DNA from: Pseudomonadota bacterium
Lineage (GTDB): Bacteria > Pseudomonadota > Gammaproteobacteria > Xanthomonadales > Rhodanobacteraceae
NCBI GenBank assembly: GCA_021798675.1
Contig: JAJZGE010000069.1
Location: forward strand, 1-7,790
DNA length: 7,790 bases
Direction: 5' to 3'
The translations under genes and the position numbers were made by a program. Positions 1 to 7,205 of the stretch are shown piece by piece. The notes under the pieces were generated by a model that was not told the DNA's origin, did not search any database, and was given only the letters and a program-made list of their open reading frames with translations. Position 1 is the stretch's first letter, and every line of letters begins with the position of its first letter.

Positions 1-434
1 GATCTCGCCGCCTGCGCGGTGTCGGACGCGCAGCGCAGAAACGCGATCAGCGCGGCGGTGCCGGGATCCGGCAGGCCGGCCTCGGGCAGCACCGCGCGCA
101 GGCGTGCGGTGGCCTGCGGCCAGCGGCTGCGCACCTCGCCGATGGCATGGGCGAGACGGCCCTGCAGTCGCCACGGCAGCGGCGCGCCTTCCGCGAGCGG
201 TGTGCGTGCGGCGAGCAGCGCGCGCAACGCGTCGCGGTGCTGCGGCGCGCAGCGCACGCGGCCCTGCGTGGCCTGTTCCAGCGCGTCGGGATCGATGCCG
301 GCCAGCGCCTCGAGGATAAAGGCCTGCGTGCGCTGCACGATCGGCTGGGCTTCCTGCAGCGTGCGCCGCGCCCGCGCGATCGCTTCGCGATCGGGCGGCG
401 TGCGAAAGAGTTTGCGAAGGGCTTGCTGGATCAT
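1..434 (-). CDS. Hypothetical protein downstream of traG, C-terminus cut by the window edge
   Basis: An open minus-strand frame starts at the ATG at 434-432 and runs off the left edge after 144 codons without a stop. The start is well supported: AGGAGA lies a few bases upstream, and the frame begins only 22 bases after the traG stop, so it is probably translated from the same mRNA. The visible protein begins MIQQALRKLFRTPPDREAIA and is rich in Ala, Arg, Leu and Gln. It looks mainly helical and soluble, with no signal peptide or membrane segment in the visible part. In the F plasmid the gene after traG is the entry-exclusion gene traS, but TraS is a membrane protein and nothing here resembles it. 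I do not recognise the family and assign no function. A transfer-related role is suggested only by position. Confidence 0.75.
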   Translation of the reverse strand, partial: MIQQALRKLFRTPPDREAIARARRTLQEAQPIVQRTQAFILEALAGIDPDALEQATQGRVRCAPQHRDALRALLAARTPLAEGAPLPWRLQGRLAHAIGEVRSRWPQATARLRAVLPEAGLPDPGTAALIAFLRCASDTAQAAR

Positions 435-456
435 GGGAATCTCCTGGGGGTGGGGT

Positions 457-3390
457 TTACTGCTGCGGCTTGGCCGGCCGCTCGGCGAAGTCCTCGAGCG
501 CTTGCTGCTGCGCCGGGGTCATGTGCGTGAACTCGCCGGCACTCGGCAGCGCATCGGCATCGAGCAGATCCTGTGGGCCGAGCTGCGGGCCGAGGCCGAC
601 GCTGCCGCTGGCATGCGCGCCGGGCGTGAACGCTTGATCGATCGAGGCCTGCAGCTCGCCCGGCAGCGCGGCCGCGTGATCCGGCAGCGCGATCGGCTCG
701 ATCGGCGCCGGCCCGAATTCGGTGACGCCGTGCAAGCCGCGCGCGGCTTCGTCCTCGAAGCCGCCGCGCAGGCCTTCCGGCGAATACGCCGGGTTGGCGG
801 CCGCGCCATCGAACGCAGCGCGCGCATCGCTGGGCACGCCGCCGATGCTGCTCGGCGCGACGCTGAGCCCGCCGGCGCCAGCGACAGCGCCGGGGACGCC
901 GGCGGTCTGCCCGGCGACATGGCCGCCGAATGCAGCACCATCGCCCAGCTGCGCGCCGGCCTGCGCGGCGGTGCCGACACCGCCGAGCGCACTCCAGCCC
1001 GGCACGGCGGAGAGGCCGCGATCGAGTGCCAGCTGCGCGGCCTCCGCGTGGATGCCGCCGCCCAGCGCAACGCTCTGCAGGGTCATCAGGCTGGCGGCCG
1101 CGGCGTGCTGCTCGGCGTTGGGGAACAGGCCGCTGAGATGGCTCAGGTTCTGCTGGAACGCCGCGCCGCCATAGGTGTGCGCAGCACTCATGACCGAATC
1201 CAGCGCACCGCTGTTGCCGGCCAGCGCGCTGGCCGCCTGCGGCAGCGCCACGGTCATGTTGGCGCCGACGCTGCGACTGGCGCTGGCCAGCGCGTTGTAG
1301 GTTTGCATCGTGTTGTACAGCTCGGACTCGGTCCGCGCGATGCTGGCGCTGCTCGAGGTCCCGCCCGTGAGGCTGGTTCCTTGGTCGTGGCTGAGGCTGT
1401 GGTCGTTGCCGTGCGCCTGCGTGAACGTGGCCGTCGGCGTCACGTCGGCTGCGCGGCTCTGCTGCTGCGCGTGCTCGGCGCTGGTGCGCCAGTGCTCGGC
1501 CGCGCCGGCTTGCACGCCGCCGATGCCCACGCCGCCGGCGCTGAGATTGCCGCCGACGTGCCCGCTGAGCGAGCGCTCGGTGCTGACGCTGGTCGCCGTG
1601 CTGGCCGTGGTGCGCGTGCCGCTGGGCGCGGCGGCAGTGAGCCCGGCCTGCGCGTGGGCGCCGTGGGTCAGCGCGTGCCGCGCGGTCCACGCCTGCAGCG
1701 TCTGCGCATTGATGGTCTTGCCGAAGTGCCCGCTGGCCTGCAGCTGCTGCGCCAGCGTGCTGGCGCGGGCCAGCGTCGCCTGCTCGCTGGTCTGGATCAA
1801 CTGCCCCGCGTTCCAGCTCAGCATGGCCGCACCCGACAACGCCAGCGCGCTGCCGCCGCTGCCGGCGTATTGCGAGCCCATCATCACCGGCGGCGCCGTG
1901 GAGAGCACATCCGGCGCGATCGGCGTCGGGTCGAGCCGCGTCGGTGCGTTGGCCTCGGCGGCCACACCCTGGAATGCGGCAACGCTGCCGAACACGATCA
2001 TGCCGGAAAGCCCCACGACCGCCGTCGTGAGATAGCCGCCCATGCCGACCCAGTCGCTGACCGTGTACTCGATCTGGTTGAGGCCGATCGCGCTGATCAG
2101 CGGCGCGTTGCCGATGGCCGGCAGCAGCGCGTTCATCTCGCGCAGCACCGCCATGACCTCGAACAGGTTCACGAAGCTCAGCAGCGGCATCCACAGGAAC
2201 AGCCAGACCAGCAACTGCAGATAGCGGCCCGCGTAGCGGAAGCCGACCGGCCCCAGCGGGATCAGGAAGGCCAGGAACGGCGCCAGGCCATAGATCACGC
2301 CCTCGAAGAACGTCATGGTGGCGCGCAGCGTGCGCGTGAACAGCGTGCTCTGGGCCGCGAACTGCACGTTGCGCTGATTCGCGGCGGACTCGATCACGCC
2401 AGCCTCGCCGACCTGGTTGGCGTCGCGGTAGCCCTGCGCCAGGCCGCGTGCCAGCAGGTTGGCACTGACCGCGTTCTGGATGGATTGCTGGGCGTTCTGC
2501 GAGGCCTGGCCGAGCAGCGCCGGCAAGCCGCCGCTGCTGCCGGCGGGCTGCGTGGTGTTGGCGCCAAGCACCGCAAAGGCCGAGCCCAGCGCATCGGGCA
2601 CGCTGGTGCCGGCGGGCGTGTGCAGTTTCAGCAGCCCGGCGAAGCCGGCGGCGATGCCGGTCTGCGGGTTGGTCCACGCCTGGTTCAGATCCGAATACGT
2701 ATTCGCGCAGTCGCTGACTTCGCCGGTGCTGGTCTTGCCGGCGGTGGGCGAGCCCAAGTAGTCATCCGTGACGAACCCCAGGTCCGCGACCTGGATCGAC
2801 GCCAGCAGGTTGCTGCTGGTGTTCGGGTCGCCATTCCACCAGCCGCCGCGCAGCTTGTACTCCGGCAGCACGCAGTTCGACACGTAGCTTCTGAACGTGC
2901 GTGACCAGTTACACATGGCCGTGTTGCTGAAGCCGCAGTAAGAACCGGCATTGCTGAGGTTGCGGTACGCCATCAGCGCATCGAGCGCGTACTGCGGGCT
3001 GAGCGTCTCGCTGCCCGGCATGGACAGTCCGGTCTGGAAATCCTGGATGATCGCCACGCCCGCCTGACTGACGATCGCACCGATCAGCGCGGTGCCCAGC
3101 GGCACGTCCTGCACGATGTCGGTACGCCCGGTGTAGAAGTCTTCCAGCTCGACGCTCGTCGTCTGACCAAAGAACACCATGAACAGCACGATCGACACGG
3201 CATACGCGCCGACCGGAAACTGCCGGCCGCCGCTGGTGACGGCGGTGATCAGCACCAGGATCACGCCGATCAGCGCGGCCAGAAAGCCGAGCCGCGCGTA
3301 CAGGTCGGTGCCCGACGAATTGAGCATCGCCAGGAACTGGAAGATCTTGTAGAGGTACGCTTCGTCGCCAATGCTGATGATGTGGTACAT
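457..3390 (-). CDS. traG: TraG-like conjugal transfer / mating-pair stabilisation protein (TraG N-terminal domain)
   Basis: This 977-aa protein matches the architecture of F-type TraG (F TraG is about 940 aa). The opening MYHIISIGDEAYLYKIFQFL resembles the start of TraG N-terminal-domain proteins of F/R391-like transfer systems. Hydrophobic segments lie at about residues 34-52, 60-76, 361-383, 390-412 and 450-475, with a weaker one at 101-118. Between the two membrane clusters is a long, probably periplasmic loop with four cysteines (152, 160, 173, 228) that could form disulfides. From about 480 on the protein is a long Ala/Gly/Ser/Thr/Gln-rich, low-complexity tail with no membrane segment, ending in KPQQ. 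In the F system the N-terminal part is needed for pilus assembly, and the C-terminal part for mating-pair stabilisation and exclusion specificity through TraS. ATG 3390 is chosen because AAAGGAG lies 7 bases upstream. An in-frame TTG at 3411 would place that Shine-Dalgarno inside the gene. The assignment to the family is strong; the exact subtype is inference. No traH or traF is seen upstream, unlike the usual F order. Confidence 0.88.
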   Translation of the reverse strand: MYHIISIGDEAYLYKIFQFLAMLNSSGTDLYARLGFLAALIGVILVLITAVTSGGRQFPVGAYAVSIVLFMVFFGQTTSVELEDFYTGRTDIVQDVPLGTALIGAIVSQAGVAIIQDFQTGLSMPGSETLSPQYALDALMAYRNLSNAGSYCGFSNTAMCNWSRTFRSYVSNCVLPEYKLRGGWWNGDPNTSSNLLASIQVADLGFVTDDYLGSPTAGKTSTGEVSDCANTYSDLNQAWTNPQTGIAAGFAGLLKLHTPAGTSVPDALGSAFAVLGANTTQPAGSSGGLPALLGQASQNAQQSIQNAVSANLLARGLAQGYRDANQVGEAGVIESAANQRNVQFAAQSTLFTRTLRATMTFFEGVIYGLAPFLAFLIPLGPVGFRYAGRYLQLLVWLFLWMPLLSFVNLFEVMAVLREMNALLPAIGNAPLISAIGLNQIEYTVSDWVGMGGYLTTAVVGLSGMIVFGSVAAFQGVAAEANAPTRLDPTPIAPDVLSTAPPVMMGSQYAGSGGSALALSGAAMLSWNAGQLIQTSEQATLARASTLAQQLQASGHFGKTINAQTLQAWTARHALTHGAHAQAGLTAAAPSGTRTTASTATSVSTERSLSGHVGGNLSAGGVGIGGVQAGAAEHWRTSAEHAQQQSRAADVTPTATFTQAHGNDHSLSHDQGTSLTGGTSSSASIARTESELYNTMQTYNALASASRSVGANMTVALPQAASALAGNSGALDSVMSAAHTYGGAAFQQNLSHLSGLFPNAEQHAAAASLMTLQSVALGGGIHAEAAQLALDRGLSAVPGWSALGGVGTAAQAGAQLGDGAAFGGHVAGQTAGVPGAVAGAGGLSVAPSSIGGVPSDARAAFDGAAANPAYSPEGLRGGFEDEAARGLHGVTEFGPAPIEPIALPDHAAALPGELQASIDQAFTPGAHASGSVGLGPQLGPQDLLDADALPSAGEFTHMTPAQQQALEDFAERPAKPQQ

Positions 3391-3414
3391 GCCCCTGCTC
3401 CTTTGCTCCAAAGG
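3391..3414 (-). promoter_or_regulatory. traG ribosome-binding site folded into a hairpin
   Basis: On the minus strand CCTTTG (3414-3409) and CAAAGG (3405-3400) form a perfect 6-bp stem with a GAG loop. The Shine-Dalgarno AAAGGAG (3404-3398) overlaps the 3' arm, so its AAAGG is paired in the folded mRNA. It is followed by 7 bases and the traG ATG. The stem abuts the larger hairpin at 3415-3436, so the two could stack. This arrangement could limit traG translation unless ribosomes or a factor open it. The pairing is seen directly; the regulatory effect is inferred. Confidence 0.5.
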
Positions 3415-3436
3415 GGCGCCGGCCTGCGCCGGCGCC
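3415..3436 (-). other. Strong GC hairpin between the 107-aa gene and traG
   Basis: GGCGCCGGC (3415-3423) and GCCGGCGCC (3428-3436) form a perfect 9-bp stem with a 4-base loop. It starts 8 bases after the stop codon of the upstream gene and ends next to the hairpin that covers the traG ribosome-binding site. There is no run of T after it on the minus strand (CCTTTGG follows), so a classical intrinsic terminator is unlikely. An attenuator, an mRNA-stabilising element or a processing site are alternatives. Confidence 0.6.
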
Positions 3437-3444
3437 GGTGGTGA

Positions 3445-3768
3445 TCAGGCACTCTGTTTGCGCGCTGCGCGTGCTTTGACGTGGCGCTGCAGATCCGCGG
3501 CCAGCACGCCGAACAGCTCGGCTACGTGGCCGAGCGTCCGGCAGTGGTCGCGCAGGCCGTGCGGCCAGGCATAACTCGGCTCGCGCAGGCCAATGCAGCA
3601 GACACGCCGCTCACGCTCCGGGTCGGGCCACCACCGCCGCCCGCCCTCGTAGTGGCCGATGGGCTCGCGGGTGTGCCGCTTGCGCGCCTCGAATTCGTTC
3701 GCGGCGCGCTCCAGCGCGGCGCGATACTCGTCGTTGCAGTCGTCAAGGTCGTTACGCTTGTTACGCAT
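3445..3768 (-). CDS. Conserved-looking small Cys/His-containing hypothetical protein
   Basis: This 107-aa protein begins MRNKRNDLDDCNDEYRAALE. The start is very well supported: AAGGAGG lies 7 bases before the ATG, directly preceded by CAACC as in two other small genes here. The N-terminal 35 residues are charged and probably helical. The middle is rich in aromatic residues (GHYEGGRRWWPDPERE), followed by CCIGLREPSYAWPHGLRDHC and a short segment RTLGHVAELFGV. The tail is basic (HVKARAARKQSA). Cysteines at 11, 57, 58 and 76 and histidines at 39, 70, 75 and 81 could bind a metal, but no standard zinc-finger spacing is present. The GHY-WWP-CC-PSYAWP-HCRT-HVA pattern reminds me of small hypothetical proteins of integrative elements; this is from memory and was not searched. 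It lies 31 bases after the protease gene and 54 bases before traG, so it is probably in their operon. There is no signal peptide, so it is probably cytoplasmic. Function unknown. Confidence 0.85.
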   Translation of the reverse strand: MRNKRNDLDDCNDEYRAALERAANEFEARKRHTREPIGHYEGGRRWWPDPERERRVCCIGLREPSYAWPHGLRDHCRTLGHVAELFGVLAADLQRHVKARAARKQSA

Positions 3769-3787
3769 GGTGTTGCCTCCTTGGTTG
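3769..3787 (-). promoter_or_regulatory. CAACC plus Shine-Dalgarno leader of the 107-aa gene
   Basis: Reading on the minus strand, CAACC (3787-3783) is directly followed by the near-perfect Shine-Dalgarno AAGGAGG (3782-3776), then 7 bases and the ATG. The same CAACC-SD layout occurs before the genes starting at 7091 and 7433, but not before the autotransporter, traG or the leftmost gene. It decides the start at 3768. Confidence 0.7.
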
Positions 3788-3799
3788 AATTCGTGATGA

Positions 3800-6595
3800 T
3801 CAGAACCTTGCCTCGATGCCGACGTTGGCGATCTTGCTGACGTTGCTGCCGCGCGCCCGCGCCAGACCGAGGTCGAGGAAGCCGGACCAGGTGCGGTTGA
3901 AGCGCGTGTCGAGGTCGACGCCGCCCTCGAGGGTGTTGCGGGCCAGGTCCTGGCCCTGCGCCGTGAACAGTGCCGTCGGCGTGGCGGCGAACGCGGCGCT
4001 GAAGCCAAGGTTTCCGCCCGACAGCAGGCGCTGCCAGGCCAGCCAGCCCTGCAGGCTGCTGCGGCCCAGCGCCCAGTCGAAGCCGGTGCCGTAGCGAACG
4101 CCCAGCGTGGCGTAGCTCGCCGTGTGGCCCTGTGCCGGCGCGGTCAGGCCGAAGCCGGATGCGCCCGCCTCGGTGAACGCCGCCTGCTGCAGCCGGATGC
4201 CGGTCAGATCCGCGTAGGGCGTCCAGTACCCCAGCGCATCGCCCAGTTCCAGCGTGCCCGCGGTGATCGTGTCGCGCCGGTTACTGGCGAGACTCTGCAG
4301 GGCGTTGCCCAGCAGCGCCGTGCGTTCCACGGCCGCGGTCAGCCGGCCCCGACTGATCCGGCCGGACAGATAGACGCCCTGCGTGCCGCCGGCGCGGCCA
4401 TAGACCGCGACCGTGTCCAGCGCGCCATCGATGCGGCCGGCGAGGCCGTCCAGCGTGGCGTCCAGGTGGCTGCGGCCCAGCGCGGCGCCGATCTGGATGT
4501 GACGGGCGACGGGCACGTCCACACCGGCCATCACGCCGCCCAGGTTGTCGTGCGCCGTGGCGGTGCCCGTCTGCGTCGAGGTGCCCGAACCGCCGGTGGC
4601 CTGCAGCCACACGCCGGGCCGCGTGCCCTGGCCCAGCGCATTGACCCGATCGGCCAGGGTCTGGTCGGTGTCGAGGGCCTGCTGCACTTCCAGCGCACGC
4701 GTGGTGCCATAGATCTCACCGGAGAGGCTAGCCAGGCTGGCGTTGGCCTGCGCGGCCGTGCGCGCGCTCATGAACTGCGCGGCGTTGGCCAGGAAGCCGG
4801 CGTGCGCGGCGCGCTGCGCGGTGTTCCAGCCATCGGCCTGCTGCAGGGCCCCTTGCACGCCTTGCGCGGTGGCCAAGGTGACTGCGCTGACGCCGGGCAG
4901 CAGCGCCGAGGCCTGCGCGACGTTGCTGGCGGTGACGGTGGCGGTCAGCGCCGTACTGCCATAGGTGAGATTGCTCACCGTCCAGTAGACGCCGGCGCCG
5001 TAGGTCTGCGAGCCGAAGCTGCCGGTCTCGCTGCCATAGTTCATCAGCGTCTCGGTACTGGTCGGCGTGTAGGTCGTCGCCGGCGCCAGGATCTCGAGGA
5101 TGCCGGCCAGGCTGGCACTGCCGTCCACGGTGAGCGGATTGCCCAGCGCGATCGCGGTGGTGCTGGCGCTGTTCGCCGTGTAGTTGCCGGTGATCGTCAG
5201 GCCGGACCCACCGACCGGCGCCTGGCTGATCAGCGTGCCACCGGTGTTGGTCACACTGCCGTTCACCGTGCCGGGGCCGCCAAAGCTGCCGCCGGAGAGC
5301 GTGACATCGCTGGCCACCGAGCCGGACAACCACAGGTTGCCGGAAGCGACCGTGGTGCCACCGGTATACGTATCGGCGCCGGTCAGCGTCAGCGTGCCGG
5401 TACTGCCGGTCAGATCCAGCCCGCCCGTGCCGCCGATGGCATTCGCGAAAGTGCCGCTGTCGCTACCGAGATTGGCGTCGAAGGTGCCGAAGGCGAATTG
5501 CGCCGGGCCTTGGACCGCCTTGGCGGCATTGACCAGGCCCCAGCCGTAGGTGGCATTCGGATACGGCCCGGTGCCCAAGGGCGTCGCCGTGGTCAAGATG
5601 GTGTCTTGCAGGTTCGGGCCGGTCATCCACGGGTAGGCCTGCTGCACCAGCGCGGCAACACCTGTGACGACGGCCGTGGCAAAACTGGTGCCGAACCCTT
5701 CGTTGCCAAAGCCCGGCACCGTCAGGTACTGCACTTCGCCGGGTGCTGAAATGCACCACGCGGCGGCCACGCCGCAGGCATTGCTCGGATCCTGGCCGCC
5801 GCTGCCGGCGAACAGTCCGGCCGGATTGCCGTTGGAGTCGATCGCGACATTCACCACGGCGATCCAGTTGTTCATCGCGGCGGGATCGAGGTAGGGCAGC
5901 CCCGCCAGCGAGCTGGGCTGCGGGTTGCCCTGGTTCATGGCGGCGACCACGAACAGCCCGTTGCTCTGCGCGATCAGCGGATTGAAGAAGTTGGAATAAA
6001 AAGGTCCGCTGGTGGAGCTGGTCACCTCGTCGAACGGCCCGTAGGACATGTTGAAGATGCGCACGTTCTGGCCGATCAGATCGTCGAACGCCTGGGCGTC
6101 ATAGCCGAGGTAGTTGTTCTCCGAACTCGCGATCTGCGCGATGTACAGGTTGGCATCCGGCGCGACACCGCCCGGGAATCCGGCAACGGCCGAGCCTCCG
6201 AGGATCTGCGCGATGACGCTGCCGTGCCCGAAGGTGTCGTTGGGCGACTGGCTGCCGCCGGTGATGTAGGACTTGAACCAGGTGATGCGGCCCTGCAGGT
6301 CGGCCAGATTCGGATCGGCGCCGGAGTCGAGGATGCCGACGTTGACGCCGGCACCGGTGCAGCCGGTGCCGTCACAGGCCGTGCCCTGCTGCGCCGCCAG
6401 TGCGCCGGTCGGCACCAGGTGGTTGTAGGCCGGGTAGCTGTAGGTGACCGGCGGTGGTGGTGCGGGCGTACTCGAGGGTGGCGGCGGGTTGTTCGGCCGC
6501 ACATTGGTGCCGCCGCCACCGCCCGAACAGGCAGTGAGCGAGAGCGCCAGCGCCGCAGCGATGGCGAGGGCAAGAAGATTGCGGTGGGTGTTCAT
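3800..6595 (-). CDS. Subtilisin-family (S8) autotransporter serine protease with lipoprotein signal
   Basis: This 931-aa protein is a secreted protease that should export its own passenger across the outer membrane. Residues 1-23 are a signal peptide ending in the lipobox LTAC, with Cys23 as predicted lipid attachment site and Ser at +2, which favours the outer membrane. A Gly run and Pro-rich linker (about 25-50) follow. The peptidase domain spans about 60-360: Asp90 (GILDSG), His124 (FGHGS) and Ser304 (GTSFA) form the triad, and Asn221 (AAMNQGN) is the probable oxyanion residue, so it looks active. Cysteine pairs 74/79 and 274/281 are possible disulfides. Residues about 375-550 are Gly/Thr/Ser-rich beta-helix stalk with an autotransporter-type repeat (TLTLTGADTYTGGTTVASG). 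About 655-931 is the beta-barrel, ending in the C-terminal Phe (EARF) typical of outer-membrane proteins. ATG 6595 is chosen because it places the signal peptide at the N-terminus; its Shine-Dalgarno is weak (AAGG, 9 bases away). An in-frame ATG at 6718 would bury the signal and overlap the upstream gene. The substrate is unknown. It is probably cargo rather than a transfer gene. Confidence 0.93.
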   Translation of the reverse strand: MNTHRNLLALAIAAALALSLTACSGGGGGTNVRPNNPPPPSSTPAPPPPVTYSYPAYNHLVPTGALAAQQGTACDGTGCTGAGVNVGILDSGADPNLADLQGRITWFKSYITGGSQSPNDTFGHGSVIAQILGGSAVAGFPGGVAPDANLYIAQIASSENNYLGYDAQAFDDLIGQNVRIFNMSYGPFDEVTSSTSGPFYSNFFNPLIAQSNGLFVVAAMNQGNPQPSSLAGLPYLDPAAMNNWIAVVNVAIDSNGNPAGLFAGSGGQDPSNACGVAAAWCISAPGEVQYLTVPGFGNEGFGTSFATAVVTGVAALVQQAYPWMTGPNLQDTILTTATPLGTGPYPNATYGWGLVNAAKAVQGPAQFAFGTFDANLGSDSGTFANAIGGTGGLDLTGSTGTLTLTGADTYTGGTTVASGNLWLSGSVASDVTLSGGSFGGPGTVNGSVTNTGGTLISQAPVGGSGLTITGNYTANSASTTAIALGNPLTVDGSASLAGILEILAPATTYTPTSTETLMNYGSETGSFGSQTYGAGVYWTVSNLTYGSTALTATVTASNVAQASALLPGVSAVTLATAQGVQGALQQADGWNTAQRAAHAGFLANAAQFMSARTAAQANASLASLSGEIYGTTRALEVQQALDTDQTLADRVNALGQGTRPGVWLQATGGSGTSTQTGTATAHDNLGGVMAGVDVPVARHIQIGAALGRSHLDATLDGLAGRIDGALDTVAVYGRAGGTQGVYLSGRISRGRLTAAVERTALLGNALQSLASNRRDTITAGTLELGDALGYWTPYADLTGIRLQQAAFTEAGASGFGLTAPAQGHTASYATLGVRYGTGFDWALGRSSLQGWLAWQRLLSGGNLGFSAAFAATPTALFTAQGQDLARNTLEGGVDLDTRFNRTWSGFLDLGLARARGSNVSKIANVGIEARF

Positions 6596-6627
6596 GACAA
6601 AGGGCCTTGAGTTCGGTGGCAACGTCA

Positions 6628-6654
6628 CCCCGGCGCGACTGCGCCGCGCCGGGG
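6628..6654 (-). other. 10-bp GC hairpin between the 142-aa gene and the autotransporter
   Basis: CCCCGGCGCG (6628-6637) and CGCGCCGGGG (6645-6654) form a perfect 10-bp stem with a 7-base loop. It starts 8 bases after the stop of the 142-aa gene. On the minus strand TGACGTTGCC follows rather than a T run, so it is not a textbook intrinsic terminator. It may still end or protect the upstream transcript. It occupies much of the 67-base gap, leaving little room for an autotransporter promoter. Confidence 0.6.
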
Positions 6655-6662
6655 CTTCGTGG

Positions 6663-7091
6663 TCAGTTGATTTCCTCGAGCGTGTCGGGGTCCAAGTCCT
6701 GGCCGTCGATGTAGTCATCGACCCAAGCCTCGATGCCGGCGCGCACCGCGCCGGGCTGCTGGGCCATGCAGGCGCGCAGGTGCTTCAGCCACGCGCGGCA
6801 CGCAGCAACATCCGCCGCGCGCTGGGTTCCGCGCTCATCCGGAGTGAGATCAAGATTCTCAAGCGCCTCGGCGCTGCTGAGTTCATGGATGTAGGCATCG
6901 ATGGCCTGGATCAGGCCCGCGCGACTGCGGTTGGCACCGTGCAGACCCTGGAGCAGGCCGGCCGCCAGCAGAAAAAGCGGCTGCCTGGGCAACGGCACGT
7001 CGGGGCTGACCTCCGCCGTGGCAATCTCCGCCACGCGCCGGCCGGTGGCCTCTGCTTGCTGGGTGGTGATGGTCTTGGTCTTGGTATTCAT
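6663..7091 (-). CDS. Small hypothetical protein of the mobile-element block (142 aa)
   Basis: A 142-aa acidic protein begins MNTKTKTITTQQAEATGRRV. The start is supported by GAGGA, preceded by CAACC, 7 bases before the ATG. After a polar N-terminus, residues about 37-52 (PLFLLAAGLLQGLHG) form a hydrophobic helix too short and isolated to be a firm membrane segment. The rest looks helical, and the C-terminus is acidic (WVDDYIDGQDLDPDTLEEIN). Two cysteines are present (ACRAWLKHLRACM). The first seven codons are almost identical to those of the next gene upstream (7433), differing only at third codon positions. No catalytic or DNA-binding motif is visible and I do not recognise the family. Position suggests an accessory protein of the conjugative element. 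A strong hairpin follows its stop codon. Confidence 0.82.
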   Translation of the reverse strand: MNTKTKTITTQQAEATGRRVAEIATAEVSPDVPLPRQPLFLLAAGLLQGLHGANRSRAGLIQAIDAYIHELSSAEALENLDLTPDERGTQRAADVAACRAWLKHLRACMAQQPGAVRAGIEAWVDDYIDGQDLDPDTLEEIN

Positions 7092-7110
7092 GATGCTGTC
7101 CTCGGTTGAT
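7092..7110 (-). promoter_or_regulatory. CAACC plus Shine-Dalgarno leader of the 142-aa gene
   Basis: On the minus strand CAACC (7108-7104) runs directly into GAGGA (7103-7099), then 7 bases to the ATG at 7091. It matches the leader layout of the genes at 3768 and 7433. Confidence 0.65.
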
Positions 7111-7129
7111 GGCCTTCATCTGTAGGGGC

Positions 7130-7147
7130 ACGGCCCGCAAGGGCCGT
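7130..7147 (-). other. 7-bp GC hairpin in the 114-base gap between two small genes
   Basis: ACGGCCC (7130-7136) and GGGCCGT (7141-7147) form a perfect 7-bp stem with a 4-base loop (GCAA on the plus strand, TTGC on the minus). No T run follows on the minus strand. The same gap holds two copies of the self-complementary octamer CCGGCCGG at 7169-7176 and 7189-7196, which could pair with each other across a 12-base loop just after the stop of the 75-aa gene. Nothing like a promoter was recognised in the gap. Confidence 0.5.
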
Positions 7148-7205
7148 AAGGTTGTCGAGAGATACGGTCCGGCCGGAGCCCACAGACCCCGGCCGGGCGC
7201 CCGTC

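Noticed and set aside
431..2677. Long alternative minus-strand frame (748 codons) inside traG
   Set aside because: The product is almost only Arg, Ala, Gly and His, typical of a shifted frame in GC-rich DNA. The overlapping frame encodes TraG.
19..2904. Very long plus-strand open frame (961 codons) antisense to traG
   Set aside because: The translation is Arg/Ala/Gly-rich without domain or signal features, whereas the opposite strand encodes a clear TraG protein with membrane segments. Such shadow frames are common in GC-rich DNA.
3391..3411. TTG at 3411 as the traG start
   Set aside because: It would place the good Shine-Dalgarno AAAGGAG inside the coding region and add seven residues before the family-typical MYHIISIGD start.
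3415..3436. Intrinsic terminator between the 107-aa gene and traG
   Set aside because: The stem is strong but no T run follows on the transcribed strand, and the downstream gene is close and needs expression, so it is listed only as a hairpin.
4124..5749. Long plus-strand open frame (541 codons) antisense to the autotransporter
   Set aside because: It is low-complexity and Arg/Gly/Ala-rich, opposite a gene with a full catalytic triad and beta-barrel; a compositional shadow.
6596..6718. ATG at 6718 as the autotransporter start
   Set aside because: It adds 41 residues without signal features, buries the lipoprotein signal peptide and overlaps the end of the 142-aa gene.
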